A stretch of DNA of 24,144 bases, from assembly GCA_964404765.1 (NCBI GenBank), contig CAYOLL010000088.1, forward strand, positions 1 to 24,144. Direction: 5' to 3'. The DNA is from CAYOLL01 sp964404765 [NCBI: uncultured Gemmatimonadota bacterium]. Lineage in GTDB: Bacteria > 4572-55. The notes beneath the pieces are model-generated. The model was not told the DNA's origin, searched no databases, and saw nothing but the letters and a program-made list of their open reading frames with translations. The translations under genes were made by a program, and so were the position numbers. Shown here piece by piece: positions 16,174 to 24,144 of the stretch; position 1 is the first letter of the stretch, and each line of letters opens with the position of its first letter.

Positions 16174-16737
16174 TTACTTACGCTTAGTATATTCCAATTG
16201 CCTTTTTAATTCTTTCAGTTGTGCTTTTAAACTGGCAATTTCAACATCGCGCTCTTCCAGTTGCTTTTTGACGTCCTCATTTTTGCGCGAAATCTTCGTC
16301 ACGTGCAGATTGTCGGTTTCCCGCAGCCGGTGGCTGAATGTTTGAATCAGGCGCAAAAACACCGACGGATACTTTTGAATTAGACTCAGGTAGTGTTTTT
16401 TATCAAATTCAACCAACCAGCACTCTTTTTCGGCAATGACATCCGCCGAGCGGGGTTGTTCTTCGATCAGCGCCATTTCACCAATCAACTCGCCGCGCTT
16501 GCGAATACCCAACAAGGTCTCGGTCTCACCGCTTTTGCCAGGCACTTTTTTTACAATTTTGACGCTGCCCGAAATAACCACATAAAAATTTCGACCAATG
16601 TCACCTTCTTTAATAACAGTCGCGCCTTCGGCGTGGTTGGACAGGACAATTTCATCACGCAGCGTTTTTCGCTGCTCGTCAGTCAGTTCTTTAAAGAACG
16701 AAATGCCCTTTAGAGGATCAGCTTTTTCAAAATTCAT
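16174..16737 (-). CDS. Cyclic-nucleotide-binding domain protein with coiled-coil tail
   Basis: The 187-aa protein consists of a CRP-type cNMP-binding beta-roll (about 8-125). It retains the phosphate-binding cassette GELIGEMAL...PRSA, including E87 and R96, which in cAMP-binding relatives contact ribose and phosphate. Instead of a helix-turn-helix it ends in a charged heptad-like coiled coil (about 150-187, rich in E, K and L). It is therefore not a DNA-binding CRP, but probably a ligand-sensing adaptor that oligomerises or binds a partner. I chose ATG 16737 because AAGGAG lies seven bases upstream; a longer in-frame start adds 17 residues outside the domain. A consensus promoter lies about 95 bp upstream. 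Confidence 0.85.
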   Translation of the reverse strand: MNFEKADPLKGISFFKELTDEQRKTLRDEIVLSNHAEGATVIKEGDIGRNFYVVISGSVKIVKKVPGKSGETETLLGIRKRGELIGEMALIEEQPRSADVIAEKECWLVEFDKKHYLSLIQKYPSVFLRLIQTFSHRLRETDNLHVTKISRKNEDVKKQLEERDVEIASLKAQLKELKRQLEYTKRK

Positions 16738-16837
16738 TGCTTTTCTCCTTAAATTTGGGTTGTCTAAGCCGATTAGAACGCATTCCATTGCCTATGGAAA
16801 TGCGGCCTGCTTCAATAGAATTGTCAATGCTGATTTT

Positions 16838-16866
16838 ATTATACGTCAAACACTTCAAATTGTCAA
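16838..16866 (-). promoter_or_regulatory. Perfect-box sigma70-type promoter for the cNMP-binding gene
   Basis: On the minus strand TTGACA (16866-16861) is followed after exactly 17 bp by TATAAT (16843-16838). Transcription would start near 16831, giving a leader of about 94 nt. Both boxes and the spacing are consensus. Confidence 0.8.
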
Positions 16867-16979
16867 AATGAAAACGATTCCCAGTCAGAAATTTTTGCCG
16901 GATGCACTATAACCTGAATAATTCATAAATTGTACCTATTCAGTCACTAATGAGCACGAATAGACACGAATACGAAAAG

Positions 16980-17138
16980 ACATTACCGCCTTATTCACCC
17001 GAACTCAATCCTGTCGAACGAATTTGGCAGGCCCTAAAAGACAAACTGGCCTGGCAAACTTTTAACGGGCTTGAAAATTTGATCGAAACCGTTTGCCAAA
17101 AAGTCCGGGACCAATTTTATCAGCCGCAGCGTAATTAA
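16980..17138 (+). pseudogene. IS630-type DDE transposase, C-terminal remnant
   Basis: The 52 codons before the TAA read TLPPYSPELNPVERIWQALK followed by a helical tail. This is the conserved C-terminus of IS630/Tc1-mariner-type transposases, with the third catalytic acid in NPVER. The preceding 300 or so residues are absent. The frame continues upstream into unrelated DNA with a chance ATG at 16950. The upstream boundary contains CACGAATAGACACGAATACG, a simple repeat-like string. It is a dead insertion-sequence fragment with no visible terminal repeats. Confidence 0.85.
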
Positions 17139-17381
17139 GATACGACATGGGGAATTAAGCGGCAAGGGGCGGGAAGGATGAGCCGTAGAACGAGCTTTTT
17201 CGCAGCTAGGCGTCCGGCTGAATTTCAAAGGTGAAGCGATAGAACATATCAATACTGGCTTCCCAACGGTTTGGGTAAGCCTGCATTTTTAACCCGCAGC
17301 GAGGGATGTTTGATGTTTTGCAAGAAGAGGAATGACGCTGCTCAAGTAGGACCCTATTTTCGAAAGAACAGGTGTCAATGC

Positions 17382-17413
17382 GCCGGAGGCGAGTCCATCG
17401 CTTCCGGCTTTTT
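17382..17413 (+). terminator. Intrinsic terminator
   Basis: GCCGGAGGCGA (17382-17392) and TCGCTTCCGGC (17398-17408) form an 11-bp stem with one G-U pair and a 5-nt loop. TTTTT follows at once. No intact plus-strand gene lies upstream, so it may belong to the lost insertion-sequence region or to an unrecognised small RNA. Confidence 0.75.
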
Positions 17414-17515
17414 CATTTTTGACAATTTCAGTTGCGCAGACTGCCATAGTTTTGTATCATGTACCCCTAATATTTGAGGGTTTATTGCGAACTTCATAAC
17501 GCGGTAAACCGCAAC

Positions 17516-17569
17516 TGTAGCGCGAATCGCCTTATTCGCGCGTGTGCGATTTAGGCAAATCGCACTACA
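17516..17569. repeat. REP-like double-hairpin repeat
   Basis: Two adjacent hairpins, GCGCGAAT/ATTCGCGC (17520-17541) and GTGCGATTT/AAATCGCAC (17544-17565), are enclosed by terminal TGTAG (17516-17520) and CTACA (17565-17569). The compact symmetrical design is typical of REP/BIME-like intergenic repeats. I see only one copy in the window. Confidence 0.75.
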
Positions 17570-17702
17570 TTTCCTCAACATTCTCGCGCACAGCGCAAAT
17601 GTAGTCTTATATCAATACTCTGCGCTCTCTGTGCCTCTGTGGTTGATGAATAATTCAGGATAGGCGAGCAGTCTAAAAATTTAAAAAATGGTCAAAAATA
17701 TC

Positions 17703-17731
17703 TTGACAGAAAAGCACAATTTGTGGATAAT
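17703..17731 (+). promoter_or_regulatory. Promoter of the giant surface protein gene
   Basis: TTGACA (17703-17708) and GATAAT (17726-17731) are separated by 17 bp. Transcription would start near 17738, leaving a leader of about 265 nt before ATG 18003. No other gene follows on this strand. Confidence 0.7.
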
Positions 17732-17741
17732 AATGCCGTCT

Positions 17742-17997
17742 TTTTATCAGCCCAAAATACGCCGGCATCGCGCACAGTCAAGTTGGGTCTGATAAAACCG
17801 GGGGACAGCAGCTTTTTCAACAATTCCATCTATGATCCGGGCGCAGTTTATTTTTACCTGACAGAGCCTGACCATTCTCGTCCGGATTTTTTTTAATTGG
17901 ATTTCCGCGCAGCTTAGCCGCGGGCCAATCTGCTATTGCTCCCCCGTCTAACGTCGAACATTCACAGTGTCGATTTCATACATTTTAGACAAGGGGG
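17742..17997 (+). promoter_or_regulatory. Structured 5' leader with sequestered ribosome-binding site
   Basis: A 14-bp stem joins TTTTATCAGCCCAA (17742-17755) to 17783-17797 with a single bulged T. Near the end, CCCCCGTCT (17941-17949) pairs with AGAC-AA-GGGGG (17987-17997, AA bulged), covering the Shine-Dalgarno AAGGGGG five bases before ATG 18003. A T8 run at 17887-17894 follows a short ATCCGG/CCGGAT pairing. The layout suggests control of translation, but it matches no riboswitch class I know. Confidence 0.5.
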
Positions 17998-18002
17998 ATA
18001 CC

Positions 18003-21000
18003 ATGTCAGCTTATTTCCGCATTTTTTCCGCACTGTTTGCTGCCTTATCAATGTTTTTCATTTACACCCCAACTTTGACCTATGCCGCGCCCGGTGATTT
18101 AGACACGACCTTTGACAGTGATGGCAAAGTGACAACGGCTATTGGCGGCAATCACGATCAAGCCCATGGCATCGCTGTTCAAAATGACGGGAAAATTTTG
18201 CTGGTAGGTGGCAGTCACAATGGAAGCAATTATGATTTTGCCGTTGTACGCTATAATACCGACGGATCTTTGGATACGAGTTTTGATAGCGACGGCAAGG
18301 TAACAACCGCAATTGGCGGTAGTCATGATATGGCATATGATTTAGCAATACAGAGTGACGGTAAAATTCTCGTGGCGGGTAGCAGCGGTCATTTTGCGCT
18401 GGTTCGTTATAACAACAACGGCTCTTTGGATACAAGTTTTGATACCGATGGTATTGTCACAACCGATTTTGGCAATAGTTCGTGGGGTTATAATGTTGCG
18501 CTACAAAGCGATGATAAAATTGTTGTCGCCGGACAGTACTGGAATGGCAGCAATTTCGACTTTGCCGTGGCCCGATATAACAGTGATGGTTCCTTGGATA
18601 CGGCCTTTGATAGCGATGGTAAAACCACAACCGCTATTGGTAGCGGTGATGATGATGCCTACGGTATGATCATACAAAGTGACGACAAGATTGTTGTGGC
18701 AGGGGGAAGTTTCAATGCCAGCAGTTACGACTTTACACTGGTTCGCTATAACAATAACGGTTCTTTGGATACAACCTTTGATAACGACGGTAAAGTTAGA
18801 ACCGTTATAGGCGGCGACGCCGGAAATCCTGGCTTGGCGGTGCAAAGTGACGGCAAACTTATCGCGGCTGGTAATAGTTATAATGGCGCTAATTACGATT
18901 TTGCGCTTGCCCGGTATAACAGTGACGGTTCGTTAGATACGACTTTTGATACGGATGGCATCGTGACTACCGATTTTAGCGGCAACGAATACGGCGCTGA
19001 CGTGACTTTGCAAAGCAATGGGAAAATTATCGTTTTGGGTCGTAACGGTGATTTTGCGTTAGCTCGCTATAATAGTAACGGTTCTTTGGATACAAGTTTT
19101 GATACCGATGGCAAATTGACAATTTCTTTTGACACGGGAGTTGACGACGGTTATCGGGTGGCATTGCAAAACGACGGCAAAATTCTCGCTGCCGGCTATA
19201 GCCGTATCGGCAGCACGGACGATTTTGCATTGGCACGCTTTGAAGGCGACCCGCCGGCAGAAATCAACCTGCTTGGCAACGGCAATACCATCGTCAACAA
19301 CGACAACACGCCGATCATATCCGACCACACCGATTTTGGCAGTGTCTGCCTGAGCAGCGGCAGCGTCAGCCGTACCTTTACCATCCAGAACACCGGCGGC
19401 GCGAACTTGAGCCTGACCGGCGCGCCTTTGGTCAGCCTGAGCGACAATACCCACTTTAACGTCACCACCCAGCCGACCACGCCGGTAAGCGGCGGCGGCA
19501 GTACGACCTTTACTGTGCAGTACGATCCGACCGTGGCCGGGACGCACACCGCGATCGTGTCCATTGCCAATGATGACGGCGATGAAAACCCGTACACCTT
19601 TACGATCCGTGGCACGACGAACTTTGTAGTTACCTCTACCGGCGACGGCGCGGACAGCAACACCGGCGACGGCGTGTGTAACGACGGCACGGGTTATTGC
19701 ACCCTGCGCGCCGCCATCCAGCAGGCCAATGCCTGCGCCGGCACGGACAATATCTACTTTAATATCCCGGTGACGGACGCCGGGTATGTGGCCGGCCCGC
19801 CGGATTATTGGAGCATTGCCCCGGCTTCCGCTTTGCCGACGATTACCGGTGCGGTGGTGATAGACGGCTATACCCAGCCGGGCGCAAGCGCCAACACGCT
19901 GCCCCAGCCCAATACCGATGCCGTGCTAAAGATTGAGTTACGGGGGGATAGCGCCGGCAGTGCCAATGGCCTCTCCATTAGCGCCGGCAGTTCCACGGTG
20001 CAGGGACTGGTTATTAATCGTTTTAGTGGCTTGGCTTCTGGATTTGGAATTCGTCTGACGACCTCTGGCAATAATGTGATTGCCGGGAATTATATCGGGA
20101 CAAATATTACTGGCATGGCCGACTTGGGCAATTCATCAAATGGCGTTCACATAATCGCCGTGCCCAACAACTTAATTGGTGGCACAGTGGCTGCAGTGCG
20201 CAATATTATTTCCGGAAATGACGATAATGGCGTCCTCATCTCAAACGTCGGGGCGACCGGCAACCTGGTGCAAGGCAACTATATTGGTACGGACGTGACC
20301 GGTACGACCAATCTGGGCAACTTCTCCACTGGTGTTGCCATGTCCAGTGCCCACAACAACACCATTGGCGGCACAACGGCCGGGGCACGCAATATCATTT
20401 CCGGGAACGGCTATGGCGTTTATATCGTGAGCGCCATGGGTAATCTGGTACAGGGCAACTATATCGGCCTGGATGTGACCGGCACGGCCGATTTGGGCAA
20501 TTCTGGGCCTGGTGTTGACATCTTTTTCGATGCCCCCAACAACACTATTGGCGGCACGACGGTCGGGGCGGCCAATTGGATTGCTTTCAATCGCTTGGGT
20601 GGAGTCTATGTCTTCGAAAGCACTGGCAATCTAATCTCTACCAATGCCATTTTTTCCAATACCGGCCTGGGTATTGATCTGGAGCCTAGTGGGTTTACCG
20701 TCAATGATACCAACGACCCGGACACTGGCCCCAACAATCTGCAGAACTTTCCAGAGATCAGCGCCATCAGCATTGACGGCAGCGGCAATCTGCTGATCAC
20801 CTATCTGGTCAATTCCAGCACGGCCAACAGCGCCTATGACCTGACCATCGAGTTTTTTGAAGCCGATAGCTATGTCAGCGGTGAGGGCAAGACACTGCTC
20901 GGCAGCCATACTTACACATCCGCTATGGCCACGACCACAACAACGGTGGACCTGGGCAATGCCGCCGCCCTGGGGATCACCTATGGCGATCCCATCGTCG

Positions 21001-24000
21001 CCACCGCCACCGATGCCAATGGCAACACCTCGGAGTTTTGTCTACCCGGTTGGACGGTGGGCAATTTAGTCTGGACGGATACCGATGGGGATGGTATCAA
21101 GGATGGCGGCGAGAGCGGCCGAAACAGCGTGACCGTCGAATTGTATAGCAGCGATGGCACGCTGCGCGGCTCAACGACTACGGCCGGCGGGGGTTTGTAT
21201 AGCTTTAGCAATTTGTGGCCGGGCGATTATTATGTGAAGTTTATCCGTCCGAGCGGCTTTGGCTTTAGCCAGCAGGATCAGGGCGCTGATGACACGGTGG
21301 ACAGCGATGCCAGTACCGTGACCGGAATAACCGCAACGACCACGCTGACAAGCGGCGAAACCGATAATAGTTGGGACGCCGGTTTAATCCCCATCACGGT
21401 CACGCTGAGTCTGAGCGGCAGTCCCTTAGCCGAAAACGGCGGCGTGGCCACAGTCACCGCGACTTTATCCGCCATCTCCGCTCAGGATGTGACGGTGAAT
21501 CTGGGCTTTACCGGCACGGCGGCGGGCAGCGGCACGGACTATACCGCCTCGGCCACTTCGATCACCATTTTAGCGGGCAACCCGACCGGCAGCATCACCC
21601 TGACCGGCGCTGATGATGCGCTCTATGAGGGCGCTGAGACGATTATCGTGGACATCAGCGGCGTCACCAACGGCACAGAAAGCGGGACGCAGCAGGTAAC
21701 AGCCACCATCACGGATGACGATCCTCAACCAACAATAACCGTGGCCGACCTGGGTGTCAGTGACGCGACCTTTTACCGGGGCACGCCCAATAACGCCGCA
21801 ACCGGCTTTAGTTTGACGGCCAGTCTCAGCGGCGTCGTTTTTAAAACCCTGACCACGACCACCGGCGGCAGTTATGTGCCGGCCGATTTCAGCGCCATTC
21901 GGTTGTGGCAGTCTACCGACGCGGATTTCTCCACGACCGGCGACAATACCTTGCGAGCTACTCAGGCGACCATTCCGGCCTCCGGCGGGACGGCCTCTTT
22001 GTCCGGTTTTTCCGTGACCATCAATGCCGGAGCGACGGTCAATTTCTTCCTGACCGTTAATGTGGGCGGCTGTAACACCGCGGCTAACACGGTGTCTCTG
22101 TCCATCAATGCCGGCGGCGATTTGACCTTTGCCGTGGCCCCGACCGTTTCCGGGACGTTTCCTTTAACCGGCGCGGGCCAGACGTTGGATAATATTATCA
22201 AAGTGGTCAACACCGGCAACAGCGGGGTCGGTTCCTTACGCAATGCTATCACCATTGCCAACTCCTGCGCCGGGACAGATACCATTTATTTCAATATCCC
22301 GGCAACAGACGCCGGTTATGTGGCCGGCCCGCCGGATTATTGGAGCATTGGTCCAATCACGGCCCTGCCCACGATTACCGGCCCGGTGGTGATTGACGGT
22401 TACAGCCAACCGGGGGCGCTGGCCAATACCCTGGCCCAGCCAAATACCGACGCCGTGCTCAAAATCGAACTGCATGGGAACGACGCTTGGCTGGCTGGCA
22501 ATCAAACCAGCGGCCTCACTATTAGCGCCGGCAATTCCACGGTGCAAGGACTGGTTCTTAACCGGTTTGTGGGTCCGAGTGGAGGACATGGAATTGTGTT
22601 GACCACTGCAGGCAATAATGTAGTGACCGGGAATTATATAGGGACGGATATTACTGGCACAGCCAGTTTAGGTAATACCGGAAATGGTGTTTTCATCAAC
22701 GGTGTCCCCGGCAACACCATTGGTGGCACGACCGCCGCGGCGCGCAATATCCTTGCAAGCTTTGGCGGCGTCCGTATCGACAACGCTGGGGCAACCAACA
22801 ATTTGGTGCAGGGCAACTATATCGGTGTAGACGTGACCGGCACGGTCAACTTGGTTGGTTCGTATGGTGTTTACATCAATAACGCCCCTGGTAACACCAT
22901 TGGCGGCACGACGGCCGCGGCGCGCAATATTATTTCGGGGCATGTCAATTGGGGTGTTATTATTCAGTTCGCCGGGGCGACCGGTAATCTGGTGCAGGGC
23001 AACTACATTGGCCCGGACGTGACCGGCACGACCGATCTGGGCAATTCCGTGCATGGTGTTTACATCAATAACTCCTCCGGCAACACCATTGGCGGAACGA
23101 CAGCCGGGGCGGCTAATTGGATCGCGTTCAATAACCAGGATGGGGTTTATGTTCAAGCCGGCACAGGCAACAGCATCTCCGCCAATTCCATCTTTTCCAA
23201 TACCGGTCAGGGCATTGACTTGGGCACGAATGGGGTGACAGCCAATGATGCTGACGACCCGGACACCGGCGCTAACAATCTTCAAAACTTTCCGGAGATC
23301 AGCGCCATCAGCATTGACGGCTCCGGCAACCTGCTCATCACCTATTTGGTCAGTTCCACCACGGCCAACAGCGCTTACGACCTGACTATCGAATTCTTTG
23401 AAGCCGATAGTTACAGCAGCGGGGAAGGCAAGACACTGCTCGGCAGCCATACTTACACCTCGGCTATGGCCACAACAAGCATTACTGTGGATCTGGGCAA
23501 TGCCGCTGCCCTGGGCATTGTCTACGGCGATCCCATCGTGGCCACCGCCACCGACGCCAACGGCAATACTTCAGAATTTAGCTTACCCGGCTGGACTGTG
23601 GGCAACTTAGTCTGGACCGATACCGATGACGATGGCCTCAAGGATGGCGGCGAGAGCGGTCTGGACGGCGTGACTGTCGAACTGTATGACAGTGACGGGA
23701 TACTGCGCGGCTCAGCGACCACGGCTGGCGGTGGTCTCTACAGTTTCAGTAACAGTCTGTGGCCGGGCGACTATTATGTCAAGTTTATCCGGCCGGCTAA
23801 TGTTGCGCTGAGCGTCCCGGATCAGGGTGGCGATGATACGGTGGACAGCGATGCGAATCCCACGACCGGACTAACCGCGACGACAACCTTAATCAGCGGT
23901 GAAACCGATAACACCTGGGACGCCGGTATGTCGGTCGACGCGGATAACGACGGCGACCCGGACGTGACCGATTGCAATGACGCCAATAATGCCATCTATA

Positions 24001-24144
24001 CCGGCGCTACTGAAAGCTGTGACGCAGTGGATAGTGATTGCGACGGCAGTTTGGTGGACGGGTTTGCCAACTTTGACGGGGATAGCCAACCGGATTGCGT
24101 TGACCCGAATGACGACAACGATGCCGACCCGGATGTGACGGATT
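18003..24144 (+). CDS. Giant secreted modular surface protein (partial, runs off window)
   Basis: The frame is open for 2047 codons with no stop before the window end. A signal peptide (about 1-28, ending LTYA-AP) is followed by seven delta-60 repeats (31-416) and a choice-of-anchor/HYDIN-like beta domain (about 420-541). Next come a CSLREA-like segment (CTLRAAIQQANA), a right-handed beta-helix region with recurring GNYIGTDVTGT and NTIGGTTAGARNII (about 660-890), and an SdrD_B-like domain (GNLVWTDTDGDGIKDGGESG, about 1018-1122). A Calx-beta-like domain (1128-1240) and a second beta-helix plus SdrD_B copy (about 1421-1975) follow. Last seen is a MopE-like metal-binding motif (DCNDANNAIY, ESCDAVDSDCDG) with calcium-type DxDGD loops (1978 onward). 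It is probably an exported adhesin or matrix protein; the C-terminal anchor is outside the window. A Shine-Dalgarno (AAGGGGG) precedes the ATG. Confidence 0.9.
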   Translation, partial: MSAYFRIFSALFAALSMFFIYTPTLTYAAPGDLDTTFDSDGKVTTAIGGNHDQAHGIAVQNDGKILLVGGSHNGSNYDFAVVRYNTDGSLDTSFDSDGKVTTAIGGSHDMAYDLAIQSDGKILVAGSSGHFALVRYNNNGSLDTSFDTDGIVTTDFGNSSWGYNVALQSDDKIVVAGQYWNGSNFDFAVARYNSDGSLDTAFDSDGKTTTAIGSGDDDAYGMIIQSDDKIVVAGGSFNASSYDFTLVRYNNNGSLDTTFDNDGKVRTVIGGDAGNPGLAVQSDGKLIAAGNSYNGANYDFALARYNSDGSLDTTFDTDGIVTTDFSGNEYGADVTLQSNGKIIVLGRNGDFALARYNSNGSLDTSFDTDGKLTISFDTGVDDGYRVALQNDGKILAAGYSRIGSTDDFALARFEGDPPAEINLLGNGNTIVNNDNTPIISDHTDFGSVCLSSGSVSRTFTIQNTGGANLSLTGAPLVSLSDNTHFNVTTQPTTPVSGGGSTTFTVQYDPTVAGTHTAIVSIANDDGDENPYTFTIRGTTNFVVTSTGDGADSNTGDGVCNDGTGYCTLRAAIQQANACAGTDNIYFNIPVTDAGYVAGPPDYWSIAPASALPTITGAVVIDGYTQPGASANTLPQPNTDAVLKIELRGDSAGSANGLSISAGSSTVQGLVINRFSGLASGFGIRLTTSGNNVIAGNYIGTNITGMADLGNSSNGVHIIAVPNNLIGGTVAAVRNIISGNDDNGVLISNVGATGNLVQGNYIGTDVTGTTNLGNFSTGVAMSSAHNNTIGGTTAGARNIISGNGYGVYIVSAMGNLVQGNYIGLDVTGTADLGNSGPGVDIFFDAPNNTIGGTTVGAANWIAFNRLGGVYVFESTGNLISTNAIFSNTGLGIDLEPSGFTVNDTNDPDTGPNNLQNFPEISAISIDGSGNLLITYLVNSSTANSAYDLTIEFFEADSYVSGEGKTLLGSHTYTSAMATTTTTVDLGNAAALGITYGDPIVATATDANGNTSEFCLPGWTVGNLVWTDTDGDGIKDGGESGRNSVTVELYSSDGTLRGSTTTAGGGLYSFSNLWPGDYYVKFIRPSGFGFSQQDQGADDTVDSDASTVTGITATTTLTSGETDNSWDAGLIPITVTLSLSGSPLAENGGVATVTATLSAISAQDVTVNLGFTGTAAGSGTDYTASATSITILAGNPTGSITLTGADDALYEGAETIIVDISGVTNGTESGTQQVTATITDDDPQPTITVADLGVSDATFYRGTPNNAATGFSLTASLSGVVFKTLTTTTGGSYVPADFSAIRLWQSTDADFSTTGDNTLRATQATIPASGGTASLSGFSVTINAGATVNFFLTVNVGGCNTAANTVSLSINAGGDLTFAVAPTVSGTFPLTGAGQTLDNIIKVVNTGNSGVGSLRNAITIANSCAGTDTIYFNIPATDAGYVAGPPDYWSIGPITALPTITGPVVIDGYSQPGALANTLAQPNTDAVLKIELHGNDAWLAGNQTSGLTISAGNSTVQGLVLNRFVGPSGGHGIVLTTAGNNVVTGNYIGTDITGTASLGNTGNGVFINGVPGNTIGGTTAAARNILASFGGVRIDNAGATNNLVQGNYIGVDVTGTVNLVGSYGVYINNAPGNTIGGTTAAARNIISGHVNWGVIIQFAGATGNLVQGNYIGPDVTGTTDLGNSVHGVYINNSSGNTIGGTTAGAANWIAFNNQDGVYVQAGTGNSISANSIFSNTGQGIDLGTNGVTANDADDPDTGANNLQNFPEISAISIDGSGNLLITYLVSSTTANSAYDLTIEFFEADSYSSGEGKTLLGSHTYTSAMATTSITVDLGNAAALGIVYGDPIVATATDANGNTSEFSLPGWTVGNLVWTDTDDDGLKDGGESGLDGVTVELYDSDGILRGSATTAGGGLYSFSNSLWPGDYYVKFIRPANVALSVPDQGGDDTVDSDANPTTGLTATTTLISGETDNTWDAGMSVDADNDGDPDVTDCNDANNAIYTGATESCDAVDSDCDGSLVDGFANFDGDSQPDCVDPNDDNDADPDVTD
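18093..19250 (+). repeat. Seven delta-60 protein repeats
   Basis: Seven units of about 165 bp each encode GSLDTTFDSDGKVTT, then a variable turn, then QSDGKILVAG and FALARYN. This is the delta-60 repeat pattern, which probably folds as a beta-propeller-like array. Unit lengths vary by several residues, so the array is old rather than freshly amplified. Confidence 0.85.
19732..21383 (+). repeat. Large in-gene duplication, copy 1 (beta-helix plus SdrD_B-like)
   Basis: This segment matches 22264-23927 at an offset of 2532 bp, rising to 2544 bp at the end. It includes long identical blocks such as GGCCGGCCCGCCGGATTATT. It begins at CCTGCGCCG and ends at GACGCCGGT in both copies. The unit covers the beta-helix and SdrD_B-like domains. 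Confidence 0.85.
22264..23927 (+). repeat. Large in-gene duplication, copy 2
   Basis: This is the second copy of the 1.65-kb module. The Calx-beta-like domain and a further unassigned beta segment (21384-22263) lie between the copies, so the original duplicated unit was either longer or received an insertion. DNA identity is high enough to show that the duplication is recent compared with the delta-60 array. Confidence 0.85.

Larger units (their letters stand above)
17139..17702. other. Gene-free intergenic stretch with repeats and a terminator
   Basis: No gene is supported. The stretch holds an intrinsic terminator (17382-17413), a double-hairpin repeat (17516-17569) and, near 17615-17650, a low-complexity string (CTCTGCGCTCTCTGTGCCTC) of the kind often scattered between genes. 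Frames here are short and unlike known proteins. Confidence 0.5.

Noticed and set aside
17330-17410. Possible GEMM-type cyclic-di-GMP riboswitch (a GAAA loop and a G-rich strand)
   Set aside because: Only scattered matches to the conserved core are present, the stems do not form, and no gene follows the terminator closely.
17655-17895. Plus-strand open frame with protein-like composition before the giant gene
   Set aside because: It lacks a convincing start codon and contains the promoter and leader hairpin of the downstream gene. It resembles nothing known.
22668-23450. 260-codon minus-strand frame inside the giant gene, and those at 19059-19690
   Set aside because: They are products of the repetitive composition of the plus-strand coding sequence. 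The plus frame has a signal peptide and known domains throughout.

Overview
The window comes from a diderm (Gram-negative-type) bacterium of about 50% GC. Kdo activation (KdsB), an LpxH-like lipid A phosphoesterase and a TonB-dependent receptor all imply an LPS-bearing outer membrane. I cannot name the phylum from sequence alone. A probable selenocysteine codon suggests a selenium-using organism. Intergenic DNA is rich in short palindromic repeats, with one MITE-like insertion and one transposase remnant.

Layout. From 189 to 16737 every gene lies on the minus strand. Reading in transcription order: a promoter with perfect consensus boxes (16838-16866) drives a cyclic-nucleotide-binding domain protein with a coiled-coil tail. 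Next is a three-gene cassette (15773-11160): a tail-fibre-like protein with a C-terminal S74 intramolecular chaperone and a mannose-lectin motif, a 585-aa protein with a nucleotidyltransferase-like signature, and a 320-aa protein made of two related halves. An envelope cluster follows: kdsB, a TonB-dependent receptor and an LpxH-like phosphoesterase, spaced 5 and 42 bp apart. Two tandem 89-bp palindromic repeats separate it from a probable five-gene unit: a P1B zinc/cadmium/lead-type ATPase, a SulP anion transporter, a membrane protein with a metalloprotease-like motif, an L-Ala-D/L-Glu-type dipeptide epimerase, and a terC homologue broken by a 151-bp element.

The region 16.9-18.0 kb is gene-poor. 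It holds an IS630-type transposase fragment, an intrinsic terminator, a double-hairpin REP-like repeat, and a strong plus-strand promoter followed by a structured 265-nt leader. From 18003 to the window end one plus-strand frame stays open for 2047 codons. It encodes a secreted giant modular surface protein: seven delta-60 repeats, a choice-of-anchor/HYDIN-like domain, two copies of a 1.65-kb beta-helix plus SdrD_B-like module, a Calx-beta-like domain and a MopE-like metal-binding motif.

Main discovery candidate: the metal ATPase begins upstream of its apparent open frame, at ATG 7135, behind a good Shine-Dalgarno and promoter. The first cysteine of its N-terminal metal-binding CxxC motif is an in-frame UGA, followed directly by a stem-loop fitting a bacterial SECIS element. 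This predicts a selenocysteine (UxxC) metal-binding domain. Second, the MITE in terC has about 30-bp inverted ends and a 4-bp target duplication, and its precise removal restores a 310-aa TerC. Third, the giant surface protein has a leader in which the Shine-Dalgarno can be sequestered.
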